Of a stretch of DNA of 47,135 nucleotides, positions 26,225 through 34,499 are shown piece after piece. The number at the start of each line of letters is the position of its first letter. The first letter of the stretch is position 1. The stretch spans positions 1 through 47,135 of the forward strand of contig JAIPBL010000048.1 of the NCBI GenBank assembly GCA_021739645.1. The letters run 5' to 3'. This stretch comes from Saprospiraceae bacterium. GTDB taxonomy: Bacteria > Bacteroidota > Bacteroidia > Chitinophagales > Saprospiraceae. The notes beneath the pieces were generated by a model, which was given only the letters and a program-made list of their open reading frames with translations, made no database searches and was not told where the DNA came from. A program made the translations under genes and the position numbers.

Positions 26225-26240
26225 CCAATGTTAACGTTGG
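26225..26240. promoter_or_regulatory. Operator-like near-palindrome before the sigma gene
   Basis: CCAATGTTAACGTTGG matches its own complement at 14 of 16 positions. It is 90 bp before the sigma start and just downstream of a weak -7 box. The gene-free region 26136-26786 holds this site, the ncRNA candidate with its promoter and terminator, and AT-rich sequence. Confidence 0.4.
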
Positions 26241-26386
26241 AATCTTCGCACGAAAATAGGAAAATTACCTTTATCGAAGGGGGGATTTGATATTTTTGAC
26301 GCAGAACCATCTCCTGAGGTACACATTTATTTAAATATTCTTTAAGTCATTCAGGAAACAAGGAGTTGGCGTAGGTATTTCAGGGC

Positions 26387-26423
26387 AAAAAAAAAAGAGG
26401 CAGTACTCTTGCAGCACTACCTC
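26387..26423 (-). terminator. Strong intrinsic terminator with no ORF upstream
   Basis: On the minus strand GAGGTAGT pairs with ACTGCCTC (one G-T pair) around an 11-nt loop and is followed by ten T. No minus-strand gene lies between it and the plus-strand M28 gene, so it must end an untranslated transcript or be used by readthrough. Confidence 0.85.
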
Positions 26424-26582
26424 AGCCCTAACCAAATAAAACCAAATTATTTATCTTCGATTCGCCGTAGCTCGAAAGCAGAGTTGACGAAAAATTGTCT
26501 TGGTGTAAAAACTACTCTTAGCTTGTGAACGCTAAGGTAAAGTGATTTTAAATAAACAAGCAAGGTTTCGCTAAAATATTTT
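26387..26582 (-). ncRNA. Candidate small RNA, about 195 nt, unknown family
   Basis: A promoter-like sequence at 26589-26618 and a strong terminator at 26387-26423 bound a stretch that has no start codon leading to an ORF on this strand. Possible hairpins are CTTAGC/GCTAAG, AGAGT/ACTCT and TTCGA/TCGAA, followed by the terminator stem. Size is in the range of 6S RNA, but I see no decisive 6S features and make no assignment. Boundaries are estimated from the promoter and the T-run. Confidence 0.5.
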
Positions 26583-26588
26583 CAAGAA

Positions 26589-26618
26589 CAAAGATATTTT
26601 ATCAGGCAGTAGGCCAAG
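26589..26618 (-). promoter_or_regulatory. Promoter of the candidate small RNA
   Basis: The minus strand reads CTTG, 18 bp, then TATCTTTG (26589-26596). The -7 box is perfect; the -33 box is one base off and the spacer is one base short of 19. Confidence 0.5.
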
Positions 26619-26786
26619 AATACCTTAAAAGCAAGGAAATAAAATCAAAAAAGCAGTTCTATTTTTTGACTATTCAAAATTAGGCAATTTTTTATTTCGA
26701 TGTTTTGCCTTGGGGTTGCTTTAAGAATATCCATATTTTTTTCAAATAAACCACAGCATTTGCTGTTTTTCAAAACAAAATTGAAA

Positions 26787-28193
26787 ATGAACAGAAAGAC
26801 ATTTTTATACACAATTTATCTTTTTCTTAGTGTACTGCCTACGGTTAGCCTTTTTTCACAAACAAACCCGGAAGCAGACATAGATGCCCGTTTCATTCGC
26901 CAGATTCACGACGTGGCCCTGACAGAAGGCCGCTGTTACCCTTGGCTCCACCATTTGACCAAAAAAATAGGTGCAAGACTGGCTGGCTCTCCGCAGGCCG
27001 CTGCTGCCGTGGAGTACACCTTCCAGATGTTGGACACGCTCGGCCTCGACTCCGTTTGGCTGCAGCCATGCACCGTGCCGCACTGGGTGCGTGGCGAGCG
27101 GGAAATCGTGCGCATAGCCCAATCCGACATGGGCACGGTGGAATTACGGGCGCTGGCCCTCGGCAACTCCGTCGGTACAGACAAAGGCGGCATTTCCGCC
27201 GAGGTGGTTAGGGTGCTTGGCTTGGATGAGCTTGAAAAATTGGGCGAAGCCAAGCTAAAAGGCAAAATCGTTTTCTTCGACCGCCCCTTTGACGCAACCA
27301 AAATCAATACTTTCGAGGCTTACGGCGGCGCTGTAGACCAACGGGGATATGGCGCTTCGGAGGCAGCACGGTTTGGCGCCATCGGTGTGCTGGTGCGCTC
27401 CATGGCCTCCGGCCTCAATGATGTCCCACATACGGGTGGCCTCATCTACAAAGATGGCCTGCCCAAAATTCCGGCCTGCGCCATCTCCACCAATGATGCC
27501 GAACTGCTTGGGAGTTTGCTCAAAAAAAGCCCTGTCAAAATCTTTATGCGCACTGACTGCAAGCAGTTGGCAGAGCGGCCCTCCTTTAATGTCATCGGTG
27601 AGATAAGGGGCAGCGAACACCCAGCGCAAATTATCGTGGTGGGCGGCCATCTTGATTCTTGGGACGTCGGCGAGGGTGCCCACGACGACGGCGCAGGCTG
27701 CGTGCAGTCCATGGATGTTTTACAGGTATTCAAACGCTTGAATTACAAGCCGAAGCGCACCATCCGATGTGTGCTTTTTATGAACGAAGAAAATGGACTG
27801 CGGGGCGGCACAGCCTATGGTGACGAGGCCATGCGAAAGGGCGAGCTACACATGGCGGCCATTGAAAGCGACCGGGGAGGGTTCACACCCAGGGGCTTCA
27901 CCGTGGATGGGGAAACGGATGTTTTTGCCGAAAAATTTCCGCTTATGCAGCCTTGGCTGACCGTACTCGAACCTTTTGGATTGCGCATCAAGAAAGGCGG
28001 CGGTGGAGCCGATATTTCACCGCTAAAAAAGCAAGGTGTACTGCTTATCGGTTTCGAGCCGGACTCACAACGTTATTTTGACTACCACCACACGACCGCC
28101 GATGTGTTCGAGGCTGTCAACAAGCGGGAACTGGAGCTGGGAACTGCGGCAATAACCAGCCTTATTTTTTTGATAGATAAATACGGATTATAA
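26787..28193 (+). CDS. Secreted M28-family metallopeptidase
   Basis: The 468-residue product has a signal peptide (LYTIYLFLSVLPTVSLFSQ). A PA-like insert spans roughly residues 120-260, and the M28 zinc site is present: the first His and the bridging Asp in GGHLDSWDVGEGAHDDGAG, Glu-Glu in MNEENGLRGG, Asp in AIESDRGG and His in YHHTTADVF. It resembles plasma glutamate carboxypeptidase (carboxypeptidase Q) and should cut small peptides or dipeptides outside the inner membrane. The start at 26787 is preferred over one at 26700 because it begins the signal peptide directly. Confidence 0.92.
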   Translation: MNRKTFLYTIYLFLSVLPTVSLFSQTNPEADIDARFIRQIHDVALTEGRCYPWLHHLTKKIGARLAGSPQAAAAVEYTFQMLDTLGLDSVWLQPCTVPHWVRGEREIVRIAQSDMGTVELRALALGNSVGTDKGGISAEVVRVLGLDELEKLGEAKLKGKIVFFDRPFDATKINTFEAYGGAVDQRGYGASEAARFGAIGVLVRSMASGLNDVPHTGGLIYKDGLPKIPACAISTNDAELLGSLLKKSPVKIFMRTDCKQLAERPSFNVIGEIRGSEHPAQIIVVGGHLDSWDVGEGAHDDGAGCVQSMDVLQVFKRLNYKPKRTIRCVLFMNEENGLRGGTAYGDEAMRKGELHMAAIESDRGGFTPRGFTVDGETDVFAEKFPLMQPWLTVLEPFGLRIKKGGGGADISPLKKQGVLLIGFEPDSQRYFDYHHTTADVFEAVNKRELELGTAAITSLIFLIDKYGL

Positions 28194-28216
28194 AGGCATT
28201 AAAAGTCAATTCTGCG

Positions 28217-28247
28217 TTTGTACCCCCGTTTTTTCATATTACCTTTG
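28217..28247 (+). promoter_or_regulatory. Promoter of carB
   Basis: TTTG (28217-28220), exactly 19 bp, then TACCTTTG (28240-28247), a full match to the Bacteroidota vegetative consensus. Transcription would start near 28253, leaving a leader of about 85 nt. Confidence 0.9.
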
Positions 28248-28269
28248 CGCCCCGGAACGAAGTAACACC

Positions 28270-28310
28270 AGACTTCCCATTCGCCAGTAGGGCGGATCGG
28301 AAGTCTTTTT
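28270..28310 (+). terminator. Terminator-like hairpin in the carB leader (possible attenuator)
   Basis: AGACTTCC (28270-28277) pairs perfectly with GGAAGTCT (28299-28306), which runs into TTTTT. Inside, ATTCGCC and GGCGGAT extend the stem at 6 of 7 positions. It lies between the promoter and the start codon, 29 nt before the ATG. An upstream GGAACGAAGT could compete for ACTTCC. Confidence 0.75.
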
Positions 28311-28338
28311 ATAAAAAAGCAAACCGAACTGCAACACC

Positions 28339-31155
28339 ATGCCAAAAGATACTTCCATCAAGTCAGTCCTCATCATCGGTTCCGGTCCCATCATCATCGG
28401 ACAAGCCTGCGAATTCGACTACTCTGGCACGCAAGCCAGCCGCTCGCTGCGGGAAGAGGGCATCGAAGTCACCCTCATCAACTCCAACCCGGCCACCATC
28501 ATGACCGACCCGGTGACCGCTGACCACGTCTATCTGCTGCCGCTTACAACAGACAGCCTTGAACAAATTTTGCAGGAGCAAAAAATTGACGCCGTGCTAT
28601 CCACTATGGGCGGCCAAACTGCGCTCAACCTCGCCATTGAAGCCGACAAGCTGGGCATCTGGCAGAAGTACAATTGCCGCATGATCGGCGTGGACATTGA
28701 CGCCATCGAACTGACGGAAAACCGGGAGGCGTTCCGAATGCACATGATAAACCAAGGGCTTGGTGTGGCGCCGTCTAGGATTGCCAACTCGTTTTTGGAG
28801 GGGAAAGAAGCGGCGCAGGAAATCGGCTTTCCGCTCGTCATTCGTCCATCCTACACCCTGGGTGGAACCGGGGCAGCTTTTGTTTTCAAAGAAGAAGAAT
28901 TCGACGAACTGCTCCGCCGTGGGCTTACTGCCTCACCTATGCACGAGGTGTTGATTGACAAAGCGGTATTGGGTTGGAAGGAGTTCGAGTTGGAACTTTT
29001 GCGGGACGATGCAGACAACGTCGTCATCATCTGTGTGGTGGAAAACCTTGACCCGATGGGCATCCACACGGGCGACAGCATCACCGTTGCGCCAGCAATG
29101 ACACTGAGCGACACGAGCTACCAAAATATGCGCAATCAGGCTATCCAAGCCATGCGTTCGCTCGGCAATTTTGCTGGCGGCTGCAATATCCAGTTTGCAC
29201 AAAATCCTGAAACAGAGGAATTGATCGTCATCGAAATCAACCCACGGGTGAGCCGTTCTTCGGCACTGGCGAGCAAGGCGACGGGCTACCCGATTGCGAA
29301 GATCGCTGCCAAACTCGCCATCGGCTACAACCTCGACGAGCTTAAAAACCAGATAACGAAGAGCACCAGCGCCTATTTCGAGCCGACGCTGGACTATGTG
29401 ATTGTGAAAATACCACGCTGGAATTTTGCCAAATTCCCCGGCGCCGACACCCGGCTTGGCCTCCAGATGAAATCTGTGGGTGAGGTGATGGCCATTGGCC
29501 GCAACTTCCTCGAAGCTTTGCAAAAAGCCTGTCAGAGTTTGGAAAATGGCCGTATGGGCCTCGGCGCCGACATGAAGGAATGGGTGCGCACAGAGGACAT
29601 CATGGAGCGCCTGGAGAAGGCCAGTGAAGACCGGATTTTTAGGCTAAAAGACGCATTGCGCCTCGGCGTACCGGAAAAATCCATCCACAAAATCACGAAG
29701 ATAGACCCTTGGTTCATCAAGCAAATCAAGCGGCTAGTGGACATGGAAAACGAGCTAATGCGTTACAACGTGCCGGACGATATCCCCGAAAAATTCTTTC
29801 GGGAAATGAAGGAAGTCGGCTACTCCGATGCCCAAATCGCTTGGCTGATGCGGGTAAAAGAAGAGGAAGTGAACAGCGCCAGAAAGAAGCTGAAAATCCG
29901 CCGCACCTACAAAATGGTGGATACTTGCGCTGCCGAATTCGAGGCGCAGACGCCCTATTTTTACTCCACATTTGACCAGGAAAACGAGAGCATCCCTTCG
30001 GATAAAAAAAAGGTCATCGTGCTGGGCAGCGGCCCCAACCGGATTGGGCAGGGCATTGAGTTCGACTACTGCTGTGTGCACGGCCTGATGGCCATCAAGG
30101 AAGTGGGCTACGAATCCATCATGGTCAACTGTAACCCAGAAACCGTGTCCACCGACTTCGACATGGCGGACAAGCTCTACTTCGAGCCGGTGTTCTGGGA
30201 GCATTTGGAGGAAATCATCGAACTGGAAAAACCAGAGGGCATTATCGTGCAACTCGGTGGCCAGACGGCCCTGAAACTGGCGGAGACGTTTCACAAAAAA
30301 GGCATCAAAATCATCGGCACCAGCTATCCGAACATGGACTTGGCCGAAGACCGTGGCGCTTTTTCCGACTTGCTGAAAGAACTCGGCATCCCCTACCCGA
30401 ACTACGGCGTGGCAAACGACGCTACCGAGGCGCTCCGCATCGCCAACGAAATCAACTACCCGGTACTGGTGCGCCCCAGCTACGTGCTCGGCGGGCAGGA
30501 CATGCGCATCGTCATCAACGACCGGGAACTGGAACAACATGTGCTCTCCATCTTCAAGCACATGCCCGACAACAAGGTGCTGGTGGACCACTTCCTCGAC
30601 CGGGCCAAGGAGGCCGAAATAGATTGCATCTGCGACGGCGACGAGGTACATGTGATGGGCATCATGGAGCATATCGAGCCAGCGGGCATCCACTCCGGCG
30701 ACAGCAATGCCGTGCTACCAACCTACAGCCTCTCCGTCGAAGTAGTGAACACAATGGTGGAATACGCCGAGCAGCTCGCCAAAGCGCTGAATATCAGGGG
30801 TTTGATGAACGTACAGTTTGCCATCAAGGACGAAAAAGTGTATGTCATCGAAGCGAACCCCCGTGCCAGCCGCACCACGCCGTTCATTGCGAAAGCTTAT
30901 GGTGTTCCCTATCTGAAAATCGCTACGAAGGTGATGCTCGGCACACACAAACTGAAGGATTTCGTCATCAAGCCGCAGCCGAAGGGCTTTGCCATCAAGG
31001 TGCCGGTTTTCTCGTTCAGCAAGTTCCCCGAAGTAAGCAAGGACCTTGGGCCGGAGATGAAGTCAACGGGTGAGGCGATTCATTTTATCCGGGATTTGAG
31101 CGATCCGTTTTTCAGGGAATTGGACAAGAATAGGAATATGTATTTGACGCGGTAA
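28339..31155 (+). CDS. carB: Carbamoyl-phosphate synthase large subunit
   Basis: The 938-residue enzyme makes carbamoyl phosphate from bicarbonate, ammonia (from the CarA subunit) and two ATP for pyrimidine and arginine synthesis. Both tandem halves are present, starting with SVLIIGSGPIIIGQACEFDYSG and, near residue 555, KVIVLGSGPNRIGQGIEFDYC, each with an ATP-grasp domain. The protein ends soon after the second ATP-grasp (FRELDKNRNMYLTR). The C-terminal regulatory (MGS-like) domain of about 130 residues seen in the 1073-residue E. coli enzyme is absent. carA is not in the window. A leader hairpin suggests control at transcription. Confidence 0.97.
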   Translation: MPKDTSIKSVLIIGSGPIIIGQACEFDYSGTQASRSLREEGIEVTLINSNPATIMTDPVTADHVYLLPLTTDSLEQILQEQKIDAVLSTMGGQTALNLAIEADKLGIWQKYNCRMIGVDIDAIELTENREAFRMHMINQGLGVAPSRIANSFLEGKEAAQEIGFPLVIRPSYTLGGTGAAFVFKEEEFDELLRRGLTASPMHEVLIDKAVLGWKEFELELLRDDADNVVIICVVENLDPMGIHTGDSITVAPAMTLSDTSYQNMRNQAIQAMRSLGNFAGGCNIQFAQNPETEELIVIEINPRVSRSSALASKATGYPIAKIAAKLAIGYNLDELKNQITKSTSAYFEPTLDYVIVKIPRWNFAKFPGADTRLGLQMKSVGEVMAIGRNFLEALQKACQSLENGRMGLGADMKEWVRTEDIMERLEKASEDRIFRLKDALRLGVPEKSIHKITKIDPWFIKQIKRLVDMENELMRYNVPDDIPEKFFREMKEVGYSDAQIAWLMRVKEEEVNSARKKLKIRRTYKMVDTCAAEFEAQTPYFYSTFDQENESIPSDKKKVIVLGSGPNRIGQGIEFDYCCVHGLMAIKEVGYESIMVNCNPETVSTDFDMADKLYFEPVFWEHLEEIIELEKPEGIIVQLGGQTALKLAETFHKKGIKIIGTSYPNMDLAEDRGAFSDLLKELGIPYPNYGVANDATEALRIANEINYPVLVRPSYVLGGQDMRIVINDRELEQHVLSIFKHMPDNKVLVDHFLDRAKEAEIDCICDGDEVHVMGIMEHIEPAGIHSGDSNAVLPTYSLSVEVVNTMVEYAEQLAKALNIRGLMNVQFAIKDEKVYVIEANPRASRTTPFIAKAYGVPYLKIATKVMLGTHKLKDFVIKPQPKGFAIKVPVFSFSKFPEVSKDLGPEMKSTGEAIHFIRDLSDPFFRELDKNRNMYLTR

Positions 31156-31218
31156 AAGCACTTTGCCTTGTGGAACTTTGGGAGAATGGATTAACTTTAT
31201 TGCCTAAAACTAAGAAAC

Positions 31219-31557
31219 ATGGGAAGTATAGCAGAACATAAACTTCATCTCATTCAGCAAATTTCGGCTATTGACGACCCAAAGGACTTGGAGTTGTTGG
31301 AGAAGGAATTGGAAAAAATCAAGGCGGGAAAAGAGAAGAAGGCCGAAAAGAAAGAGAAAGAAGGTGCTGAAAAGCCTGCTCCGATTGATTACAAGAAATT
31401 ATTGGTGAAGCCGATGCGGAAAACACTCGATGTCGAAGCCATAAAACGTGAACAAGGCTGGAAGGGCAAGCACGACAAGGAGAAAATGGACAGGCTAATC
31501 AAGGAAATGAATATCCAAGAACCCATTGAAGAACTCCTTGCGATGCTGACAAAATGA
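31219..31557 (+). CDS. Putative antitoxin of a PIN-domain pair
   Basis: The 112-residue protein is not matched to a known antitoxin family. The N-terminal 30 residues look helical (HKLHLIQQISAIDDPKDLELLEKELEKI). A very Lys/Glu-rich stretch follows (about 34-55). The C-terminal part (LDVEAIKREQGWKGKHDKEKMDRLIKEMNI, IEELLAMLTK) could grip the toxin, as in VapB-like proteins. It overlaps the PIN gene by ATGA, the arrangement typical of toxin-antitoxin operons. No DNA-binding fold is obvious. Confidence 0.75.
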   Translation: MGSIAEHKLHLIQQISAIDDPKDLELLEKELEKIKAGKEKKAEKKEKEGAEKPAPIDYKKLLVKPMRKTLDVEAIKREQGWKGKHDKEKMDRLIKEMNIQEPIEELLAMLTK

Positions 31558-31994
31558 GGTTTATTTTCGATACAAATATCATCATCCATCTTGTCCGGGA
31601 ATCCCCATTAAAACAGGTTGTTGAACGTGATTTCACCCCATTCTCAAATGAAAATGAGGCATGGGTTTCAGCGGTTGTTTTGGGTGAAATCCGTTCTATT
31701 GCAATGCAAAACAAGTGGGGTGCGAAACGGCTTGACAGGCTAAACAACTACCTCTCCGAGTTCATTGTGCTGGATTTAAACATAGAAAGCCTCCACCAAC
31801 GTTACGCCGAAATTGACGCCTTCAGCCAAGGCAAGCACCCTACCATTCCCTCCAATTTCTCTGCACGGAACATGGGCAAAAACGACCTCTGGATTGCTGC
31901 CACAGCCTCCCTCCTGGAAGGCACACTCCTCACCACCGACAGTGATTTCAACCACCTGAACAATGAGTTTTTAAAAGTAGAAAAACTGAGTTAA
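31554..31994 (+). CDS. PIN-domain ribonuclease toxin (VapC-like)
   Basis: The 146-residue protein is a PIN domain with the four acidic residues expected for metal binding: Asp6 (FIFDTNIIIHL), Glu45 (VLGEI), Asp111 (NDLWIAATA) and Asp129 (LLTTDSDF). VapC proteins cut tRNA or rRNA and are neutralised by the upstream partner. It starts inside the last codon region of the putative antitoxin gene (4-bp overlap). It ends 8 bp from the convergent ABC permease gene. Confidence 0.9.
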   Translation: MRFIFDTNIIIHLVRESPLKQVVERDFTPFSNENEAWVSAVVLGEIRSIAMQNKWGAKRLDRLNNYLSEFIVLDLNIESLHQRYAEIDAFSQGKHPTIPSNFSARNMGKNDLWIAATASLLEGTLLTTDSDFNHLNNEFLKVEKLS

Positions 31995-32002
31995 CCTCAC
32001 TT

Positions 32003-33328
32003 TTACTCACTCGAAAACGTCCACTTCACCATCTCCTTGAGCGTCGCTTTTTTACCGTAAAGCAAAACGCCAACCCGATAAATCCTGCCGGACAGCCACA
32101 CGAAGAACACCGCAGAACCCGCCAGCACCACCATGGACAGAATGACCTCCCACCAAGGCGGCTCGAACGCCAACCTAGCGGGCATAAGCACCGGTGAAAA
32201 CAGTGGGAAAATAGACATCCATCTTGCCAGCGCACTTGTCGGATTTTCGATGACCGGACTGATGAGGATGATGGACAGGATAATGGGCGCCATGGCTACC
32301 ATCGAAAGCGACTGGCTCTCGCCCATGTCGTCGCCCATGCTGGCGCCCACGGCGGCGAATAGCGAGGCGTAAATGAAGTACCCGCCCACAAAGTAGAACA
32401 GAAACAAGGGCAGGATATACCCCCAGTTTTGGCTGGCAAGCGCCTCGAAAACCATGGAGGCCTGTGAGGCCATTTCCGCTGAATCGGGTTGTTGGACAGG
32501 CATGGAAGTCTGCATCGAAGCGGTGTCCATGCCCAGAAAAGCAGTGGCCATCGAGGACAGTGCGAAAGTCATCACCATCCAAATCAGCATTTGCGTAAGC
32601 CCAACGGCGCTCACGCCAAGTATTTTGCCCATCATCAACTGGAACGGTTTCACCGACGAAATGATGACCTCCACGATGCGGTTCGTCTTCTCTTCCATTA
32701 CGGAACGCATGATCATAGCACCGTAAAAAATCAACACAATATAAATGATAAAACCAGAGACAAACCCAATGGCAGTGGCTAGTTCAGCACTGTTTTTCTT
32801 GCCCGTTTCCACGAGCTGACCCTCCTCGTTAAAGGCCAGTTCCTCTTGGTCAATGCTGATAGCCGTCTTGAAATTTTTTATCACGGCTTCACTGTACCCA
32901 GCTTCTTTTATCTTTTTGGTTTCCAATTGTTCGGCCACCCTATTCTCGACATAGCTCACTGTGCTCAGTGAGAGCTGTCCTTCGGAAAAATAGCTGAGTT
33001 TCAGCTTTTCACCATTCGGTTCCAGCGCCGGGATATAGAGCACGCCGTCAAATCCAGTGCTTTTGTAGGTTGCCTTGAGCGACGCAAGTGGCTCCTGCGA
33101 CATGGTGAAAGTGGCCCTCGCCGAAGTATCGATCGGCGGCACGAAGACGCCTGAATCGTCCTTCACCACCAGCGATTTTGTTTCCTTCCCCGCAAACAAC
33201 CCCACCAACACCGGGATGGTGAACAGCGCCACAAAAATGATGGGCGACAATAGCGTAATGATGATGAAGCTCTTCTTTTTTACCCTGGTCAGGTATTCCC
33301 GTTGTATGATGAGCCAAAGTTTATCCAT
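32003..33328 (-). CDS. ABC transporter permease (NatB/ABC-2 type)
   Basis: The 441-residue product has one helix at the N-terminus (about 20-45), a large extracytoplasmic domain (about 50-190) and a group of five or six helices at the C-terminus (about 190-420). It resembles the NatB and Bacteroidota ABC-2 permeases that export ions or small molecules. It lies 45 bp downstream of the ATPase gene on the same strand. The gap holds 8-bp repeats (GAAGGATT). The substrate is unknown. Confidence 0.9.
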   Translation of the reverse strand: MDKLWLIIQREYLTRVKKKSFIIITLLSPIIFVALFTIPVLVGLFAGKETKSLVVKDDSGVFVPPIDTSARATFTMSQEPLASLKATYKSTGFDGVLYIPALEPNGEKLKLSYFSEGQLSLSTVSYVENRVAEQLETKKIKEAGYSEAVIKNFKTAISIDQEELAFNEEGQLVETGKKNSAELATAIGFVSGFIIYIVLIFYGAMIMRSVMEEKTNRIVEVIISSVKPFQLMMGKILGVSAVGLTQMLIWMVMTFALSSMATAFLGMDTASMQTSMPVQQPDSAEMASQASMVFEALASQNWGYILPLFLFYFVGGYFIYASLFAAVGASMGDDMGESQSLSMVAMAPIILSIILISPVIENPTSALARWMSIFPLFSPVLMPARLAFEPPWWEVILSMVVLAGSAVFFVWLSGRIYRVGVLLYGKKATLKEMVKWTFSSE

Positions 33329-33333
33329 TTTTT

Positions 33334-33365
33334 GAAGGATTGAAGGATTGATGGAAAGAAGGATT
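33334..33365. repeat. 8-bp repeats in the gap between the ABC genes
   Basis: GAAGGATT occurs at 33334-33341, 33342-33349 and 33358-33365. It lies in the short gap between the stop of the ATPase gene and the start of the permease gene, so it may affect coupling of the two. Confidence 0.6.
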
Positions 33366-33373
33366 GAAGCGGC

Positions 33374-34288
33374 TTAATTACCAACCGTCTCGTTCACCCG
33401 ACGGATAAAAATCTCGTTGATGCTTGGCAAAATTTCGTTGAAGGAACCGATTTCGACACCCTTCCCGATGAGGTATTGCAGCACTTCGTTCGTATTGCCG
33501 CCATCCGCCACTTGGACCGTCATTCGTTGGTTCGTATTGTTTTTTAGGGTGAAAAAGCGGCCTACATCTTCCAGGTTTTCAGGCAACTGGCCATTGTACC
33601 CAATGCTGAACAGGTTCTCTTTGAAGCGCTGTTTCACCTCCTTCACTTCGCCTTCCAGCACGTTTTTGCCCTTGTTGATGAGCACGATATGGTCGCACAT
33701 CTCCTCCACCTGCTCCATGCGGTGCGTCGAGAAAATGATGCTCGTGCCCTGCCTTGCCAGTTCCCGGATTTCCGCCTCGATGAGGTTGGCGTTGATGGGG
33801 TCTAGGCCGCTGAACGGCTCGTCGAGGATGAGCAATTTGGGCTTGTGCAGCACCGTGGCCACAAACTGTACCTTTTGCTGCATGCCCTTGGAGAGTTCGT
33901 CCACCTTCTTTTCCCACCAGTCCACGATGTCCAGCCGCTTGAACCAGTAACTGAGCGCCTCACGGGCCTGTGCAGCACTGAGTCCCTTGAGCCGAGCGAG
34001 GTAGGTCAGCTGCTCGCCGACCTTCATTTTTTTGTAAAGCCCCCGTTCTTCGGGCATGTAGCCAATGTCAGATTGGTGGGTGCTGCGGATGGGTTCGCCG
34101 TCCAGCCAGATTTGCCCACTGTCGGCCTTCGTGATGCTGGTGATGATGCGGATGAGCGAGGTTTTGCCCGCTCCGTTAGGCCCCAGCATCCCGAACACCA
34201 CGCCTTTCGGGATGTCGAAAGTGACGTTGTCAACGGCCCGGAATTCGCCGTAGGATTTGACTACTCGTTCAAGTCGGAGGATATTCAT
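33374..34288 (-). CDS. ABC transporter ATP-binding protein (NatA type)
   Basis: The 304-residue ATPase has Walker A in LGPNGAGKTSL (about residues 36-46), the signature LSKGMQQKVQF, Walker B in LLILDEPFSGLDPIN and a C-terminal DUF4162-like domain from about residue 215 on. It pairs with the permease gene downstream and would power export. It is divergent from the T9SS cargo gene. Confidence 0.95.
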   Translation of the reverse strand: MNILRLERVVKSYGEFRAVDNVTFDIPKGVVFGMLGPNGAGKTSLIRIITSITKADSGQIWLDGEPIRSTHQSDIGYMPEERGLYKKMKVGEQLTYLARLKGLSAAQAREALSYWFKRLDIVDWWEKKVDELSKGMQQKVQFVATVLHKPKLLILDEPFSGLDPINANLIEAEIRELARQGTSIIFSTHRMEQVEEMCDHIVLINKGKNVLEGEVKEVKQRFKENLFSIGYNGQLPENLEDVGRFFTLKNNTNQRMTVQVADGGNTNEVLQYLIGKGVEIGSFNEILPSINEIFIRRVNETVGN

Positions 34289-34460
34289 GTCATGATTTGA
34301 TTAGCGGTGCGAAAGGTAGGCTTTTCGCAGAAACGGTAGTGCGAGTTATTCTATCGGGCGTCCTTTTTTTTCGATAAAAGAAAATACGACACCTCCTTTT
34401 TGCCTTTTTAGGAACCTGACTTTTGGAAAAAAATGGCGTCCGGTGGTGGTGGCAGGAGCA

Positions 34461-34468
34461 TAGCTTTG
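34461..34468 (+). promoter_or_regulatory. Possible -7 box for the T9SS cargo gene
   Basis: TAGCTTTG matches TAnnTTTG and lies 32 bp before the ATG. No -33 TTTG at 19 bp. Confidence 0.4.
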
Positions 34469-34499
34469 GTGGTATTGTTTCACAAAAAATATTGAGCTT

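Noticed and set aside
26700-26786. Longer N-terminus for the M28 peptidase
   Set aside because: The extra 29 residues would precede a normal signal peptide, and the ATG at 26787 fits better.
29755-30693. A 312-residue minus-strand open frame
   Set aside because: It is antisense to the second half of carB.
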